Below are positions 1-7,722 of a DNA stretch of 64,000 nt, piece after piece. Under the pieces are notes generated by a model, which made no database searches, was not told where the DNA came from, and worked only from the letters and a program-made list of their open reading frames with translations. The position numbers and the translations under genes were made by a program. The stretch is from Actinomycetota bacterium (GTDB taxonomy: Bacteria; Actinomycetota; Rubrobacteria; Rubrobacterales; Rubrobacteraceae). The stretch lies in assembly GCA_902810695.1 (NCBI GenBank), contig CADDYV010000005.1, forward strand, positions 1 through 64,000, read 5' to 3'. The stretch's first letter is position 1; every line of letters starts with the position of its first letter.

Positions 1-263
1 GTGAAAATCCCGGTTATCGTGGGATCTGTACCCCGCTGGCACAGGGATCGTCGCGATAGCTACAAACTATCATATATCAGTGATAGTAGGAGTGTGGTGA
101 TCAAAGTTACAAAACTTAGTGGGAAGGTCATAAAAAAGCGTAAAGCGCCGGTGCACGACTCAGCCGCTTCAAGGCATCTACTTCCGAGTTTGCACTAGCG
201 TTTGTGTGCATCGTTTCAATGTTGTTGAACGAGTGCTACAATCCTTTGGAAAGGGGTTTTCGC
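1..263. other. Intergenic sequence at window start
   Basis: I see no convincing gene here. An open frame runs from the first base to about 198, but its product is highly basic and it has no visible ribosome site, so it is probably chance. A small dyad (ACTATCA at 66-72, TGATAGT at 81-87, 8 nt spacer) sits in an AT-rich patch and may be a regulatory site for the gene that starts at 264. Confidence 0.3.
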
Positions 264-587
264 ATGGACTACACAACCAGGATGCCCCAGGGCGCGGTTC
301 TCGAAGCGGCACATACCTACTTCGCCACACGTTGGCCTTATGGCGGGCGTTGCGAGCGACATGGAAGCTCCGTGAGTTGTACTGTAAAGCCACACAGAAA
401 CCTCTACGAGTTGCTTGTGTGGATAATAGCCATCGGTGAAGTATCCCGGCACACCCAGACCACGGAGCTAATCACCCGCTCTGCAGAGGGCAGGACGCAT
501 GTCAAGATCTTCTCTGATGTACCCGAACATGCTGCGGTACTTGAGGCGTGGGCGCAAGAAGAGCTAGGAGTTGTCCGGCTCAGCTAG
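264..587 (+). CDS. Hypothetical protein, 107 aa
   Basis: I do not recognise this protein. The frame stays open further upstream, but the ATG at 264 is preferred because a purine-rich GGAAAGGGG lies just before it. It is soluble in character with one hydrophobic stretch near residues 48-57 (LYELLVWIIA), two cysteines near residue 30, and an acidic C-terminus. It stands alone ahead of a 334-base gap. Codon use is less strongly G/C-biased than in the metabolic genes further on, so it could be acquired or fast-evolving. Confidence 0.5.
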   Translation: MDYTTRMPQGAVLEAAHTYFATRWPYGGRCERHGSSVSCTVKPHRNLYELLVWIIAIGEVSRHTQTTELITRSAEGRTHVKIFSDVPEHAAVLEAWAQEELGVVRLS

Positions 588-921
588 CTTCTCGTAGGCT
601 TCTTTGAGGTCATCGAAACGCTCGTGTTCATATCGCTCAACAGGGGCTCCGGGTGCCTGTAACACGGAAATGTCCAGAAATGTGTAGGCCGGAATACATA
701 GAGATTTGTACAGGTTTTCCGGGACGGCGGAAGCTCCGCGCCAGACTGCGTACACATTCTCACACATAGACTTGTACACAGATATGTACATTTTTGCACG
801 AACTACCCGAAGTTCGCTTCTGAGGGGTGTATAGTTATCTGAGAAACTACCCGTGGGCGACTCTCATGCGTGCCGATTCTCGTGCTGGCCGTTCCGCGAG
901 AGAGGAACACAAAGAGAGATC
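588..921. other. Intergenic region rich in TGTACA-like repeats
   Basis: This 334-base gap holds no confident gene. A 75-codon minus-strand frame (564-791) was considered, but it has no ribosome site and its start lies inside the repeats described separately at 694-799. The stretch is AT-richer than its surroundings and probably carries the control region of the gene at 922. Confidence 0.4.
694..799. promoter_or_regulatory. Repeated operator-like motifs upstream of the receiver-like gene
   Basis: Two imperfect copies of ACATAGA-N(1-3)-TTGTACA lie at 696-712 and 764-778. They are followed by a TGTACA at 785-790 and by the 12-mer ACATTTTTGCAC at 788-799. A near-identical 12-mer and a related ACATAGA dyad occur upstream of the LuxR-type regulator (2054-2093). 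The repeats are seen directly; a role as binding sites for a shared regulator is inference. Confidence 0.4.
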
Positions 922-1263
922 GTGCGAATCCTGGTTACTGTTGCGCCCCAGATGTACCGCGAGGCGCTGGCGCTCGCCATTCACCGGGAACGCCCCCATG
1001 TAGAGGTTATGCTGGCTCCCCCGGAGGCTCTCGATGGGGAGGTCCGGCGTTTTCGTCCACACCTGATGGTGCGTGACGATAGAGACGGAGCCCCGCCAGA
1101 GGTGCTGGAGAACGCCGTGTGCTGGATCGAGGTGCTCTTCAGCAACGGCCTGGACGCGAAGATCAACCTCGATGGCCACACCTCGACGGTGAAGGACATC
1201 TGCATAAACGACCTGCTGGCGGTGGTGGACGAAGTACAGAAGTTGATCCCGGAAGAACGGTAA
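922..1263 (+). CDS. Receiver-like (pseudo-receiver) protein, 113 aa
   Basis: The protein opens like a response-regulator receiver: strand one RILVTVAPQMYREALALAI resembles the RVLLADDHxMFREGLxxLL pattern of NarL/LuxR receivers. The paired acidic residues are missing (VAPQ instead of ADDH), and no DNA-binding domain follows. Later parts (RPHLMVRDD, near residue 51) keep the shape of the phosphoacceptor strand. The GTG at 922 is chosen because receivers normally begin at this strand and AGAGAG precedes it; an upstream ATG at 853 would add 23 unrelated residues. It may modulate the neighbouring LuxR-type regulator, which runs convergent to it, but that is inference. Confidence 0.55.
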   Translation: MRILVTVAPQMYREALALAIHRERPHVEVMLAPPEALDGEVRRFRPHLMVRDDRDGAPPEVLENAVCWIEVLFSNGLDAKINLDGHTSTVKDICINDLLAVVDEVQKLIPEER

Positions 1264-1287
1264 GGTGAGCGTGTTCCAGCCGGGACT

Positions 1288-1962
1288 TTACGCCTCCTCT
1301 TCGCTCTCGGTGATGTCGCTGATGGTGATCCACTCGTCCTGCAAGGCTTTCCTGGCGGCCTCGCTGCGGGAACTGACGTTCATCTTGCGATAGGTGTCGG
1401 AAAGGTGGCGGCTGACGGTGCCCTCGGCTATGTGGAGGCGGGTGGCTATCTGCTGGTTGGAAAGGCCGCGAGCCGCCAGGAGCAGGATCTCTAGCTGGCG
1501 GGCGGAGAGTACACCTCCCGAGCCTTCCACCGACTCCTCCAGTGCCTCCCGGGGCATGCCCACCACCATGTCTCTCGCCCCCGGATCGAAGACAGCGGCG
1601 CGCACCGCGCCGATGAGTTGTCTCGAAGAGGAGCTCTTTAGCACATAGGCACTGGCCCCCAGCCTCAACAGCTCCCGCATCAGACGCGGCTCCTCGAACA
1701 TGGTTACGATGACCACCTTTGGCCGCGGCGATATCTCGCGCATCCGCCTCAAGGTATCCCGGGCCTTCTCCAGTGGCATCTGTACCTGCATGATCACCAC
1801 GTCGGGCTTCTTCTCCTGGGCCAGGGCTATGGCTCCACCGTCATTGGAGGTCTCCCCAACCACTTCCAGTCCGCCGTAAGAAGCAAGAAGCCTTGCCAGT
1901 CCCTCGCGGAACATGGTGTGGTCATCTGCCAGAAGCACCCTTGTGGGGCTCTCTCCTGTCAT
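1288..1962 (-). CDS. LuxR/NarL-type response regulator with non-phosphorylatable receiver
   Basis: 224 aa. An N-terminal receiver (about residues 8-125) is followed by a C-terminal LuxR helix-turn-helix (about 155-215, starting LSARQLEILLLAARGLSNQQ and including GTVSRHLSDTYRKM). The acidic pair D13-D14, a Thr in IVTMF and a Lys in YVLK are all present. The phosphoacceptor position reads VIMQVQMP, so residue 59 is Gln (codon CAG) where Asp is expected. The domain probably cannot be phosphorylated in the usual way and may act constitutively or through another signal. The ATG at 1962 has AAGAGG just upstream; an earlier in-frame start at 2010 adds 16 residues that do not belong to the domain. 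Confidence 0.85.
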   Translation of the reverse strand: MTGESPTRVLLADDHTMFREGLARLLASYGGLEVVGETSNDGGAIALAQEKKPDVVIMQVQMPLEKARDTLRRMREISPRPKVVIVTMFEEPRLMRELLRLGASAYVLKSSSSRQLIGAVRAAVFDPGARDMVVGMPREALEESVEGSGGVLSARQLEILLLAARGLSNQQIATRLHIAEGTVSRHLSDTYRKMNVSSRSEAARKALQDEWITISDITESEEEA

Positions 1963-2053
1963 CGCCTCTTGAGTTGTGCCGAGCGTACCAGGCTCTCGAT
2001 GGCCGTCCACAAAGAGCCATCTCCTCTTCCGTGATCAGTGAACTGAGGATATT

Positions 2054-2093
2054 CTACATAGAAATATGTAGCTCGATGCACACATTTATGCAC
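2054..2093. promoter_or_regulatory. Operator-like dyad and shared 12-mer upstream of the LuxR-type regulator
   Basis: A perfect dyad lies at 2054-2071: arms CTACATA and TATGTAG around GAAA. It is followed by ACATTTATGCAC at 2082-2093. Both elements resemble the repeats at 694-799. They lie about 90-130 bases upstream of the chosen start of the regulator gene, so autoregulation is plausible. Confidence 0.4.
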
Positions 2094-2243
2094 AACTTAG
2101 GGTCCTATTAGGCTACAGACCTTCCCCGAAGGGTCCCAGAGGATTATAAAGGTCCTGTCGCAGCGGTGAAGGCTGCGTTGGGGAGAGCAGCCATGATCAC
2201 CCCTCCTATGGCTGTTCTCCTCATGGTCTCCAGGGGAGATGGA

Positions 2244-2621
2244 ATGGTGCCAAACAATGTGATGGCGCGAGAGCAGCACCCGCCTGCCGCTTACTGGCTG
2301 ATCGTCGAGAGCAACGACGGGCAGGAGGCGATGCTCACCGTGGACCTCGACGACCACACAGAGGCGCTGGCAGTCTTCGGCTCCCAGGAAGAAGCGGAGA
2401 TGTTTCTGCATCTCGGGACATCACAGACAAGATGGCGGCTCAGGAAGACTACCGCAGGAGAGCTTGTCTCGATACTTTTCACATTCTGGACGGACCTCGG
2501 GTTTGTGGTCCTCGACCCGCTACCGGAGTTGATCTCTGAGGGGGTGGTTGGTTTGGTGAGGCTGAGCCGGGAGGACTTCATTGACCACCTCATCGGGAGC
2601 GTGGAGACCCTCGTTCCGTGA
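2244..2621 (+). CDS. Hypothetical protein, 125 aa
   Basis: I do not recognise a named family. The protein is soluble and mixed alpha/beta in character, with acidic segments such as VDLDDHTEALAVFGSQEEAE, which resembles small proteins that carry an EAE-type helix after a beta hairpin. The frame is open from 2166, but the ATG at 2244 is preferred because CAGGGGAGA lies 6-10 bases before it. The stop overlaps the start of the next gene (GTGA), so the two are probably made together. Confidence 0.6.
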   Translation: MVPNNVMAREQHPPAAYWLIVESNDGQEAMLTVDLDDHTEALAVFGSQEEAEMFLHLGTSQTRWRLRKTTAGELVSILFTFWTDLGFVVLDPLPELISEGVVGLVRLSREDFIDHLIGSVETLVP

Positions 2622-2809
2622 GCCAGGAAGCGGAGGTTGCGGAGAAGACCCACGCACCAATTCCAGGGCTCCCATCAGGTTATATTCTGGACGAATCGGA
2701 CCCGGACGTTTTTGTCCTGCGAAGGCCGGACGGCTCCTTTCTGGCGGCGTTCAGCGCCCTGGGCGCGACGGAGGAGAGTATCCAGCAGGCTGCGGTGGAG
2801 GATCTCTAG
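2618..2809 (+). CDS. Small hypothetical protein, 63 aa
   Basis: The GTG start overlaps the stop of the upstream gene by four bases, which points to coupled translation. The product is acidic and soluble, with a short beta-like core (DVFVLRRPDGSFLAAFSALG) and an AxEESIQQAAxEDL helical tail. This resembles small uncharacterised actinobacterial proteins. No catalytic motif is visible, and I assign no function. Confidence 0.6.
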   Translation: MSQEAEVAEKTHAPIPGLPSGYILDESDPDVFVLRRPDGSFLAAFSALGATEESIQQAAVEDL

Positions 2810-3098
2810 CTGCAGGAACGAGAGTTACCTGCGGTGCCGGTGATCTCCTATCCAGAACGTAGAGAGCTCCCCTTATTGGAGATGAGATCTCTTCTGAGCA
2901 GGTAGAGGTTGTGAGGGGAAGCCGGACCGTCGGGACGAGCTTCATCCATAACTGGCCGACGAGCCTTTCTTGCTCTCTCTGCTCTGCAATCGCTTCTGGG
3001 GGCATCGAAAAGTTCGCTAAGAGCCAGGGCTCAAGGAGAATCGCCAGGTTCCTGCTAAGATAGCTGCGCCGGAAATGTAACTGAGGAGAGGAGGGGCA

Positions 3099-3923
3099 TT
3101 GAAGCTGGTTACGTACTCAACCGCCGAAGGTGGACCGAATATCGGATACGTGGAGGACGGGCGGGTAACGCCGCTCGGCGGTTCCGACATGATCGAGTAC
3201 ATCGAGCACGGGCGCAGTGCCGAGAGACAGCCGGGCGGGGAGAGCCTGGCGCTCGAAGACGTGAGGTTGCACGCTCCCGTGCCGCGTCCGCAGAAGGTCA
3301 TCGCCATCGGGCTCAACTACGAGGACCACGCCGCCGAGACCGGGGCGGAGATCCCCGAGAAGCCGATCGTCTTCGCCAAGTACCCCAACACCGTCATCGG
3401 ACCCGGTGAGCCCATCCGCATCCCGCCCATAACCAGGCAGGCCGACTACGAGGCGGAGCTTGCGGTCGTGATCGGGCGCGAGGCCAAGAACGTCTCCGAG
3501 TCGGAGGCGCTGGAGTACGTCTTCGGGTACATGAACTCCAACGATGTGTCCTCGCGCGATCTGCAGTTCTCCGAGGGGGGCCAGTGGACGCGGAGCAAGT
3601 CGCTCGACACCTTCGCTCCCATAGGTCCGTACATCGTTACTCGCGACGAGATTCCCGACCCGCAGAACCTCTCCATCCGCGCGATCTTGAACGGAAAAGT
3701 CATGCAGGACAGCAACACCTCAAGGATGATCTTCTCGGTCGCCGAACTCGTTTCTTTTCTGAGCACGGGCATGACGCTGATGCCGGGCGACATCATCATG
3801 ACCGGAACCCCTCCCGGAGTCGGGATGGCGCGCGACCCGCAGGTCTGGCTCAAGGATGGAGATGAGATCACCATCGAGATCGAGGGCCTGGGCAGCCTCA
3901 CCAACCCGGTCAAAGCCGGCTGA
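3099..3923 (+). CDS. Fumarylacetoacetate hydrolase (FAH) family protein
   Basis: 274 aa, normal for the bacterial FAH-fold hydrolases/isomerases/decarboxylases that act on 2-oxo diacids or acylpyruvates with a bound Mg2+ or Mn2+. Family motifs are clear: VIAIGLNYEDHAAE, KYPNTVIGP, the metal-binding segment DYEAELAVVIGR, NSNDVSSRDLQ, RSKSLDTFAPIGP and GDIIMTGTPPGVG. The start is TTG at 3099, backed by a strong GAGGAGAGGAGGGG site. The stop overlaps the ATG of the FAD-linked oxidase (TGATG). The exact substrate cannot be read from the sequence; aromatic or 2-hydroxyacid catabolism fits the neighbour. Confidence 0.88.
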   Translation: MKLVTYSTAEGGPNIGYVEDGRVTPLGGSDMIEYIEHGRSAERQPGGESLALEDVRLHAPVPRPQKVIAIGLNYEDHAAETGAEIPEKPIVFAKYPNTVIGPGEPIRIPPITRQADYEAELAVVIGREAKNVSESEALEYVFGYMNSNDVSSRDLQFSEGGQWTRSKSLDTFAPIGPYIVTRDEIPDPQNLSIRAILNGKVMQDSNTSRMIFSVAELVSFLSTGMTLMPGDIIMTGTPPGVGMARDPQVWLKDGDEITIEIEGLGSLTNPVKAG

Positions 3924-5293
3924 TGGACCTAGCCTCAGCTCTGGAAGACATCCTTCCAGAGGACAGAATCTCCGCCGCCAGCGAGGAGATAGAACGTCAC
4001 GCCGGGGGCATCTTTACCTACCACGCGCCGCACCAGCCGGACGTTGTGGTGTTCCCGGAGAGCAGGGAAGAAGTCGTGGAGGTCCTGCGCTTTGCGAGCG
4101 GGCGCGGTGTCCCTGTGGTTCCTTACGGGCGAGGCAGCAGCCTGGAGGGACACGCGATCCCGACCCGCGGGGGCATCAGCCTGGATTTTCGCCGGATGAA
4201 TCACATCGTGGGGCTTCGCCCCGATGACTTCGTGGCCCGTGGGGAGCCGGGCCTTACCCACGGCGGGCTGAACGCGGCGCTAAAAGAACACGGGCTCTTC
4301 TTCCCGGTGGACCCGGGCTGGGATGCTTCTTTAGGCGGGATGACGGCTACCAACGCGAGCGGCACCAACGCCGTCCGCTACGGCGCGATGCGCGACCAGG
4401 TTCTCGGGCTCGAAGTGGTGCTCGCCGATGGGACCCTCATGCGTACGGGCGGGATGGCGATGAAATCCTCCGCCGGATATAACCTGACCGCGCTGTTCGT
4501 CGGCTCCGAGGGGACGCTGGGGGTTTTTACCGAGATCACACTTCGGCTCCAGGCCATCCCCGAAAAGGCGGTTGCTGCCAGGGCTGTCTTCCCGGACATC
4601 GAGCGGGCCGGTCGGGCGGCGGTGGCCGTGATCCGGTCCGGCATGCTCGTCGGGCGCGTCGAGTTGGTGGACGAGCGCACCATCGGCGCGGTCAACGCTT
4701 ACAAGGGCACGGACTACACCGTTTCCCCCACGCTCTTCCTGGAGTTCAGCGGAAGCGAGGCGGCAGTCGAGAGCGACGCGCGCAAAGCGCAAAGAATCTG
4801 CGGGTCCGAAGGCTGCCAGAGCTTCGAGTCCGAAGAGGATGAGGCCGCGAGGGAGAAGCTTTGGGAGGCGCGGCACGAGGCGGCGCTCGCCGTGAAACAA
4901 CTCAACCCGGACAAGATGCCCATGACTACGGACGTGTGCGTTCCCGTATCCAGCCTGCCGGGTGCTCTGAGAGAGGCGCGCCGGACGATAGAGTCATACG
5001 GTCTTGAGGGAGCCATACTCGGGCACGTCGGCGACGGCAACTACCACGCCGTATTCGCGGTTGATCCGGATGACGCGGAGGATATGGAGCGGACGGAGAA
5101 GGTCAACGCGGAGATCGTGGGCTACGCCCTCGCGCGCGGGGGGACCTGCACCGGCGAGCACGGCATCGGTTTCGGCAAAACGAAGTACCTGGAACAGGAA
5201 CACGGCGACTCACTCCCGTTCATGCGGCAGATCAAACATCTCGCTGACCCCAGGAACATCCTCAACCCCGGCAAGCTCTTCTCGGATGCGTGA
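3923..5293 (+). CDS. FAD-linked oxidase, GlcD / D-lactate dehydrogenase type
   Basis: 456 aa. An N-terminal PCMH-type FAD-binding domain carries VPYGRGSSLEGHAIPTRGG and NASGTNAVRYGAMRDQVLGL. A C-terminal FAD-oxidase domain ends in GGTCTGEHGIGFGKTKYL and DPRNILNPGKLF, both typical of glycolate oxidase subunit GlcD and D-lactate dehydrogenases. It should oxidise a 2-hydroxy acid to a 2-oxo acid and pass electrons to a membrane carrier or partner flavoprotein. It overlaps the FAH-family gene by one base, so the pair forms a small 2-hydroxy/2-oxo acid operon. The electron partner (GlcE/GlcF) is absent from the window. Confidence 0.88.
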   Translation: MDLASALEDILPEDRISAASEEIERHAGGIFTYHAPHQPDVVVFPESREEVVEVLRFASGRGVPVVPYGRGSSLEGHAIPTRGGISLDFRRMNHIVGLRPDDFVARGEPGLTHGGLNAALKEHGLFFPVDPGWDASLGGMTATNASGTNAVRYGAMRDQVLGLEVVLADGTLMRTGGMAMKSSAGYNLTALFVGSEGTLGVFTEITLRLQAIPEKAVAARAVFPDIERAGRAAVAVIRSGMLVGRVELVDERTIGAVNAYKGTDYTVSPTLFLEFSGSEAAVESDARKAQRICGSEGCQSFESEEDEAAREKLWEARHEAALAVKQLNPDKMPMTTDVCVPVSSLPGALREARRTIESYGLEGAILGHVGDGNYHAVFAVDPDDAEDMERTEKVNAEIVGYALARGGTCTGEHGIGFGKTKYLEQEHGDSLPFMRQIKHLADPRNILNPGKLFSDA

Positions 5294-5524
5294 GCTAGAA
5301 GAGGATCATTTACGTGGTCAATGATCTTTGAGTGGTGAGGACTCTGGCTCCTTTTATGGCTTTTCTATCCGGGACTACGACTGCACTTGTGATTTTGCCT
5401 GTTGGATTGTCTCTCCGTGGGGAGTGCCTTTGGCGTGGATCTGCGATGCGCTCGCCGCCGGGTTCTACGGGTTTGCGCTCCTGGAGATAGGGGAGCGCGC
5501 CAGACGCCAAATTCCGGTTAGAAT

Positions 5525-5935
5525 ATGGATACTATGGAACGCACGATAAGGGTGGTGGTGGCGAAAGTCGGCCTCGACGGGCACGACCGGGGAGCCAAGA
5601 TAATAGCCCGCGCCCTGCGCGACGCGGGGATGGAGGTCATCTACACGGGGTTGCACCAGACGCCGGAGCAGGTCGTGGAGACGGCCATCCAGGAGGACGT
5701 TGACGCCATAGGCATCTCCATTCTCTCCGGAGCGCACATGACCCTGATTCCGAGGGTGATCGAGCTTCTAAAAGAAAACGACGCCACCGACATCCTGGTC
5801 TTCTGCGGTGGCACCATACCGAAAAGCGACATCCCAAAGCTCAAGGAGCTCGGTGTCGGCGAGGTCTTCACGCCCGGAACGCCGACCAAAAGGGCTGTAG
5901 AGTACGTCCGGCAGGCCGTGCCGGCGAGAAGCTAG
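5525..5935 (+). CDS. Stand-alone cobalamin (B12)-binding protein, mutase small-domain type
   Basis: 136 aa, almost exactly the C-terminal B12 domain of methylmalonyl-CoA mutase. It opens [19 protein letters not shown], with the DxHxxG signature whose His is the lower ligand to cobalt. It continues with [18 protein letters not shown] and FCGGTIP, which line the nucleotide tail. No catalytic TIM-barrel subunit lies next to it, so it must pair with a mutase subunit elsewhere (methylmalonyl-, isobutyryl- or 2-hydroxyisobutyryl-CoA mutase type). The cobalamin riboswitch and B12 importer at 40-44 kb fit a B12-dependent lifestyle. An alternative start is the ATG at 5534. Confidence 0.85.
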   Translation: MDTMERTIRVVVAKVGLDGHDRGAKIIARALRDAGMEVIYTGLHQTPEQVVETAIQEDVDAIGISILSGAHMTLIPRVIELLKENDATDILVFCGGTIPKSDIPKLKELGVGEVFTPGTPTKRAVEYVRQAVPARS

Positions 5936-5936
5936 T

Positions 5937-5990
5937 CAGCCATCAGTGGTCAGCAAATGAGAAGCTGAAAGCTGAATGCTAATAGCGCCG
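5937..5990. repeat. Degenerate AGCTGAA-type repeat between genes
   Basis: The gap holds loosely repeated units such as TCAGCCATCAG, GTGGTCAGC, AGCTGAAAGCTGAATGCTAA. The low-complexity pattern looks like a dispersed intergenic repeat rather than coding DNA. Whether it recurs in the genome cannot be seen from one window. Confidence 0.35.
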
Positions 5991-6008
5991 ACCGAAGGGA
6001 GGCTAACT

Positions 6009-6782
6009 TTGGATTTCGTGAGGGTGGAGCGGGAGGGCGACGTCGCCGTCCTGACCATTGATCGCCAGGAGAAGCTCAATGCCCTGAACCCGCAGGTCAC
6101 GGAGGAGATAGGGCAGGCGCTGCTGGATCTGGAGTCGGAGGAGTTGCGCGCGATCATCGTTACTGGAGCGGGAGAGAGGGCGTTCGTCGCCGGGGCGGAC
6201 ATCGCCGCGATGAACGAGATGAGTCCTCTCGAAGCCAAACGTTTCGCCGAGATCAGCAACGCTTCGATGGCGCTCTTGGACCGGAGTCCCATTCCTACCA
6301 TAGCCGCCGTGAACGGTTACGCGCTGGGTGGTGGATGCGAGGTGGCCCTGGCGTGCGACATTCGGGTTGCCGCCGAGAATGCTTCCTTCGGTTTCCCGGA
6401 GGTGGGGCTCGGGATACTGCCCGGCATGGGCGGAACCCAGAGACTTCCGCGCCTGATCGGACCGGCACTTGCCAAGGAGCTTATCTTTACCGGACGGCGC
6501 ATAAGCGCAGAGGAGGCGAAGGATATCGGGCTGGTAAACCGCGTCGTGCCGCAGGGGGAGGCGCTGAGTGCGGCGAAGGATATCGCAGCAGAGATCTCTG
6601 CCAACGGTCCCCTCGCCGTCCGGCACGCCAAGGCCGCCGCGAACCGCTCGCTAGACGTGGACCTGGTAAGCGGCCTGGAGTACGAAACGGACCAGTTCAG
6701 CCTGCTCTTCTCGACGGAAGACGCGAAAGAAGGCATGGGAGCCTTCATCGAGAAACGCAAACCGCAGTTCAAGGGGCAATAA
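6009..6782 (+). CDS. Enoyl-CoA hydratase (crotonase family)
   Basis: 257 aa, the usual length. It adds water to trans-2-enoyl-CoA in beta-oxidation. The oxyanion-hole segments are GERAFVAGADIAAM and NGYALGGGCEVALACDIR. Both catalytic Glu positions are kept (GGGCEVAL and FPEVGLGILPGMGGTQRL), so true hydratase activity is likely. TTG at 6009 is chosen because AAGGGAGG ends six bases before it; the ATG at 5976 lacks a ribosome site and adds 11 odd residues. The stop overlaps the presumed ATA start of the thioesterase gene. Confidence 0.9.
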   Translation: MDFVRVEREGDVAVLTIDRQEKLNALNPQVTEEIGQALLDLESEELRAIIVTGAGERAFVAGADIAAMNEMSPLEAKRFAEISNASMALLDRSPIPTIAAVNGYALGGGCEVALACDIRVAAENASFGFPEVGLGILPGMGGTQRLPRLIGPALAKELIFTGRRISAEEAKDIGLVNRVVPQGEALSAAKDIAAEISANGPLAVRHAKAAANRSLDVDLVSGLEYETDQFSLLFSTEDAKEGMGAFIEKRKPQFKGQ

Positions 6783-7180
6783 TCCACGAGACGACCTTCC
6801 GCGCCCGCTACTCGGAGACGGACGCGCAGGGCATTGTAAACAACGCCGCCTACCTCTCCTACTTCGAGGTCGGGCGCGTCGAGTGGCTGCGCGACGCCGG
6901 AATCTCCTACAGAGAGCTGGAAAAGCACGGCTACGGCTTCGTGGTCGTGGAGGTCCACGTTTGCTACAGGAAAGCGGCATTTTTCGACGACGAGATAACC
7001 CTCCGTACGGAGCTGGCGGAGGTAAACAAAGCTTCGCTGCGCTTCGAGTACACCCTGCTGCGCGGTGAGGAGGTGATCGCCACGGGCTACACCCGCCACG
7101 GGTGTGTGGAACTTTCGGGCGGACGCGCTGTCCGCATCCCGAAAGACGTACTGCGGGTTCTGAAGAGCGAGGAAGTCTAG
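6779..7180 (+). CDS. Acyl-CoA thioesterase, 4-hydroxybenzoyl-CoA thioesterase (hot-dog) family
   Basis: About 133 aa. The sequence RARYSETDAQGIVNNAAYLS, followed by YFEVGRVEWLRDAG, is the YbgC/4HBT signature; the Asp in ETDAQG is catalytic. It should release free acid from an acyl-CoA. The frame has no ATG, GTG or TTG near the conserved N-terminus. Homologues begin M-I-x-E-T-x-F, and here that position is ATA at 6779, four bases before the end of the upstream stop and just after AAGGGG. I therefore annotate an ATA start with an ATAA overlap; a canonical start would have to lie deep inside the hydratase gene. The domain call is sure, the start is not. Confidence 0.75.
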   Translation: MIHETTFRARYSETDAQGIVNNAAYLSYFEVGRVEWLRDAGISYRELEKHGYGFVVVEVHVCYRKAAFFDDEITLRTELAEVNKASLRFEYTLLRGEEVIATGYTRHGCVELSGGRAVRIPKDVLRVLKSEEV

Positions 7181-7209
7181 CTTCGGTTTCGCATAAAATT
7201 TCCTTCTTT

Positions 7210-7236
7210 TGTCACACTGGGCTTCGCGATCTCGTC
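7210..7236 (+). promoter_or_regulatory. ECF41-type promoter
   Basis: TGTCACA at 7210-7216 and CGTC at 7233-7236, 16 bases apart, match the -35 and -10 elements known for ECF41 sigma factors. The site lies 36 bases before the first gene of the operon that encodes an ECF41 sigma factor, so autoregulation is expected. The match is seen in the sequence; activity is inference. Confidence 0.7.
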
Positions 7237-7272
7237 TTATCTATGACAGGCTAAGATGAGAGAGCGAGGCGG

Positions 7273-7722
7273 ATGATGCGCAGAATAGCCCTGTACGGAA
7301 CGCTTGTGGTGGCGATGGTTACGGTGGGAAACTTGCTGCACGGGATCTCCCATGCCGAACATGAGGTGCCGCTGGCGGCGTGGCAGCAGGCTTACGTGTT
7401 CCTGATTATCTTCCTGGCCCCGATCGTGGCGGCGGTACTACTCTGGAGCCGGTTTCGCCGGGCGGGGGCGTGGCTGCTTCTCGTTTCGATGACGGGGTCT
7501 CTCATCTTCGGGGTCGCCTACCATTTCCTGATCCCCGGCCCGGACAACGCTTTCACCCTGCAACAGGGGGCGTGGCTAACAGCTTTTCAGGCGTCCGCCG
7601 CGCTGCTGGTACTTCTGGACGGTCTTGGATGCCTGACCGGGTTATGGGCTTTGGGCAGGCTTTCGCAGGCTACGGCTGAGTCGAAATCTGCCAGCAGTTT
7701 GAGAAGAACGGAGTTGCGATGA
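7273..7722 (+). CDS. Small integral membrane protein, 149 aa
   Basis: Four hydrophobic segments are visible (about residues 5-23, 42-60, 67-87 and 103-125), with short loops and a Ser/Arg-rich C-terminal tail. It has a conserved-looking HGISHAEHE loop after the first segment. It is the first gene after the ECF41-type promoter, and its stop overlaps the sigma-factor start (ATGA). It could be a membrane partner of the stress response, but no function is known to me. Confidence 0.7.
   Translation: MMRRIALYGTLVVAMVTVGNLLHGISHAEHEVPLAAWQQAYVFLIIFLAPIVAAVLLWSRFRRAGAWLLLVSMTGSLIFGVAYHFLIPGPDNAFTLQQGAWLTAFQASAALLVLLDGLGCLTGLWALGRLSQATAESKSASSLRRTELR

Noticed and set aside
1-198. 65-codon open frame from the first base
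   Set aside because: Basic, no visible ribosome site, likely chance; its true 5' end may be outside the window.
564-791. 75-codon minus-strand frame with a repeated YKS-L/M-C segment
   Set aside because: No ribosome site, no family, and its start lies in repeats that look regulatory. The tail (RYEHERFDDLKEAYEKLAE) does look protein-like, so a small gene is not excluded.
5328-5549. Plus-strand frame between the GlcD-type and B12-binding genes
   Set aside because: Hydrophobic patches in two frames hint at a decayed membrane protein, but no family is visible and it runs into the B12-binding gene.
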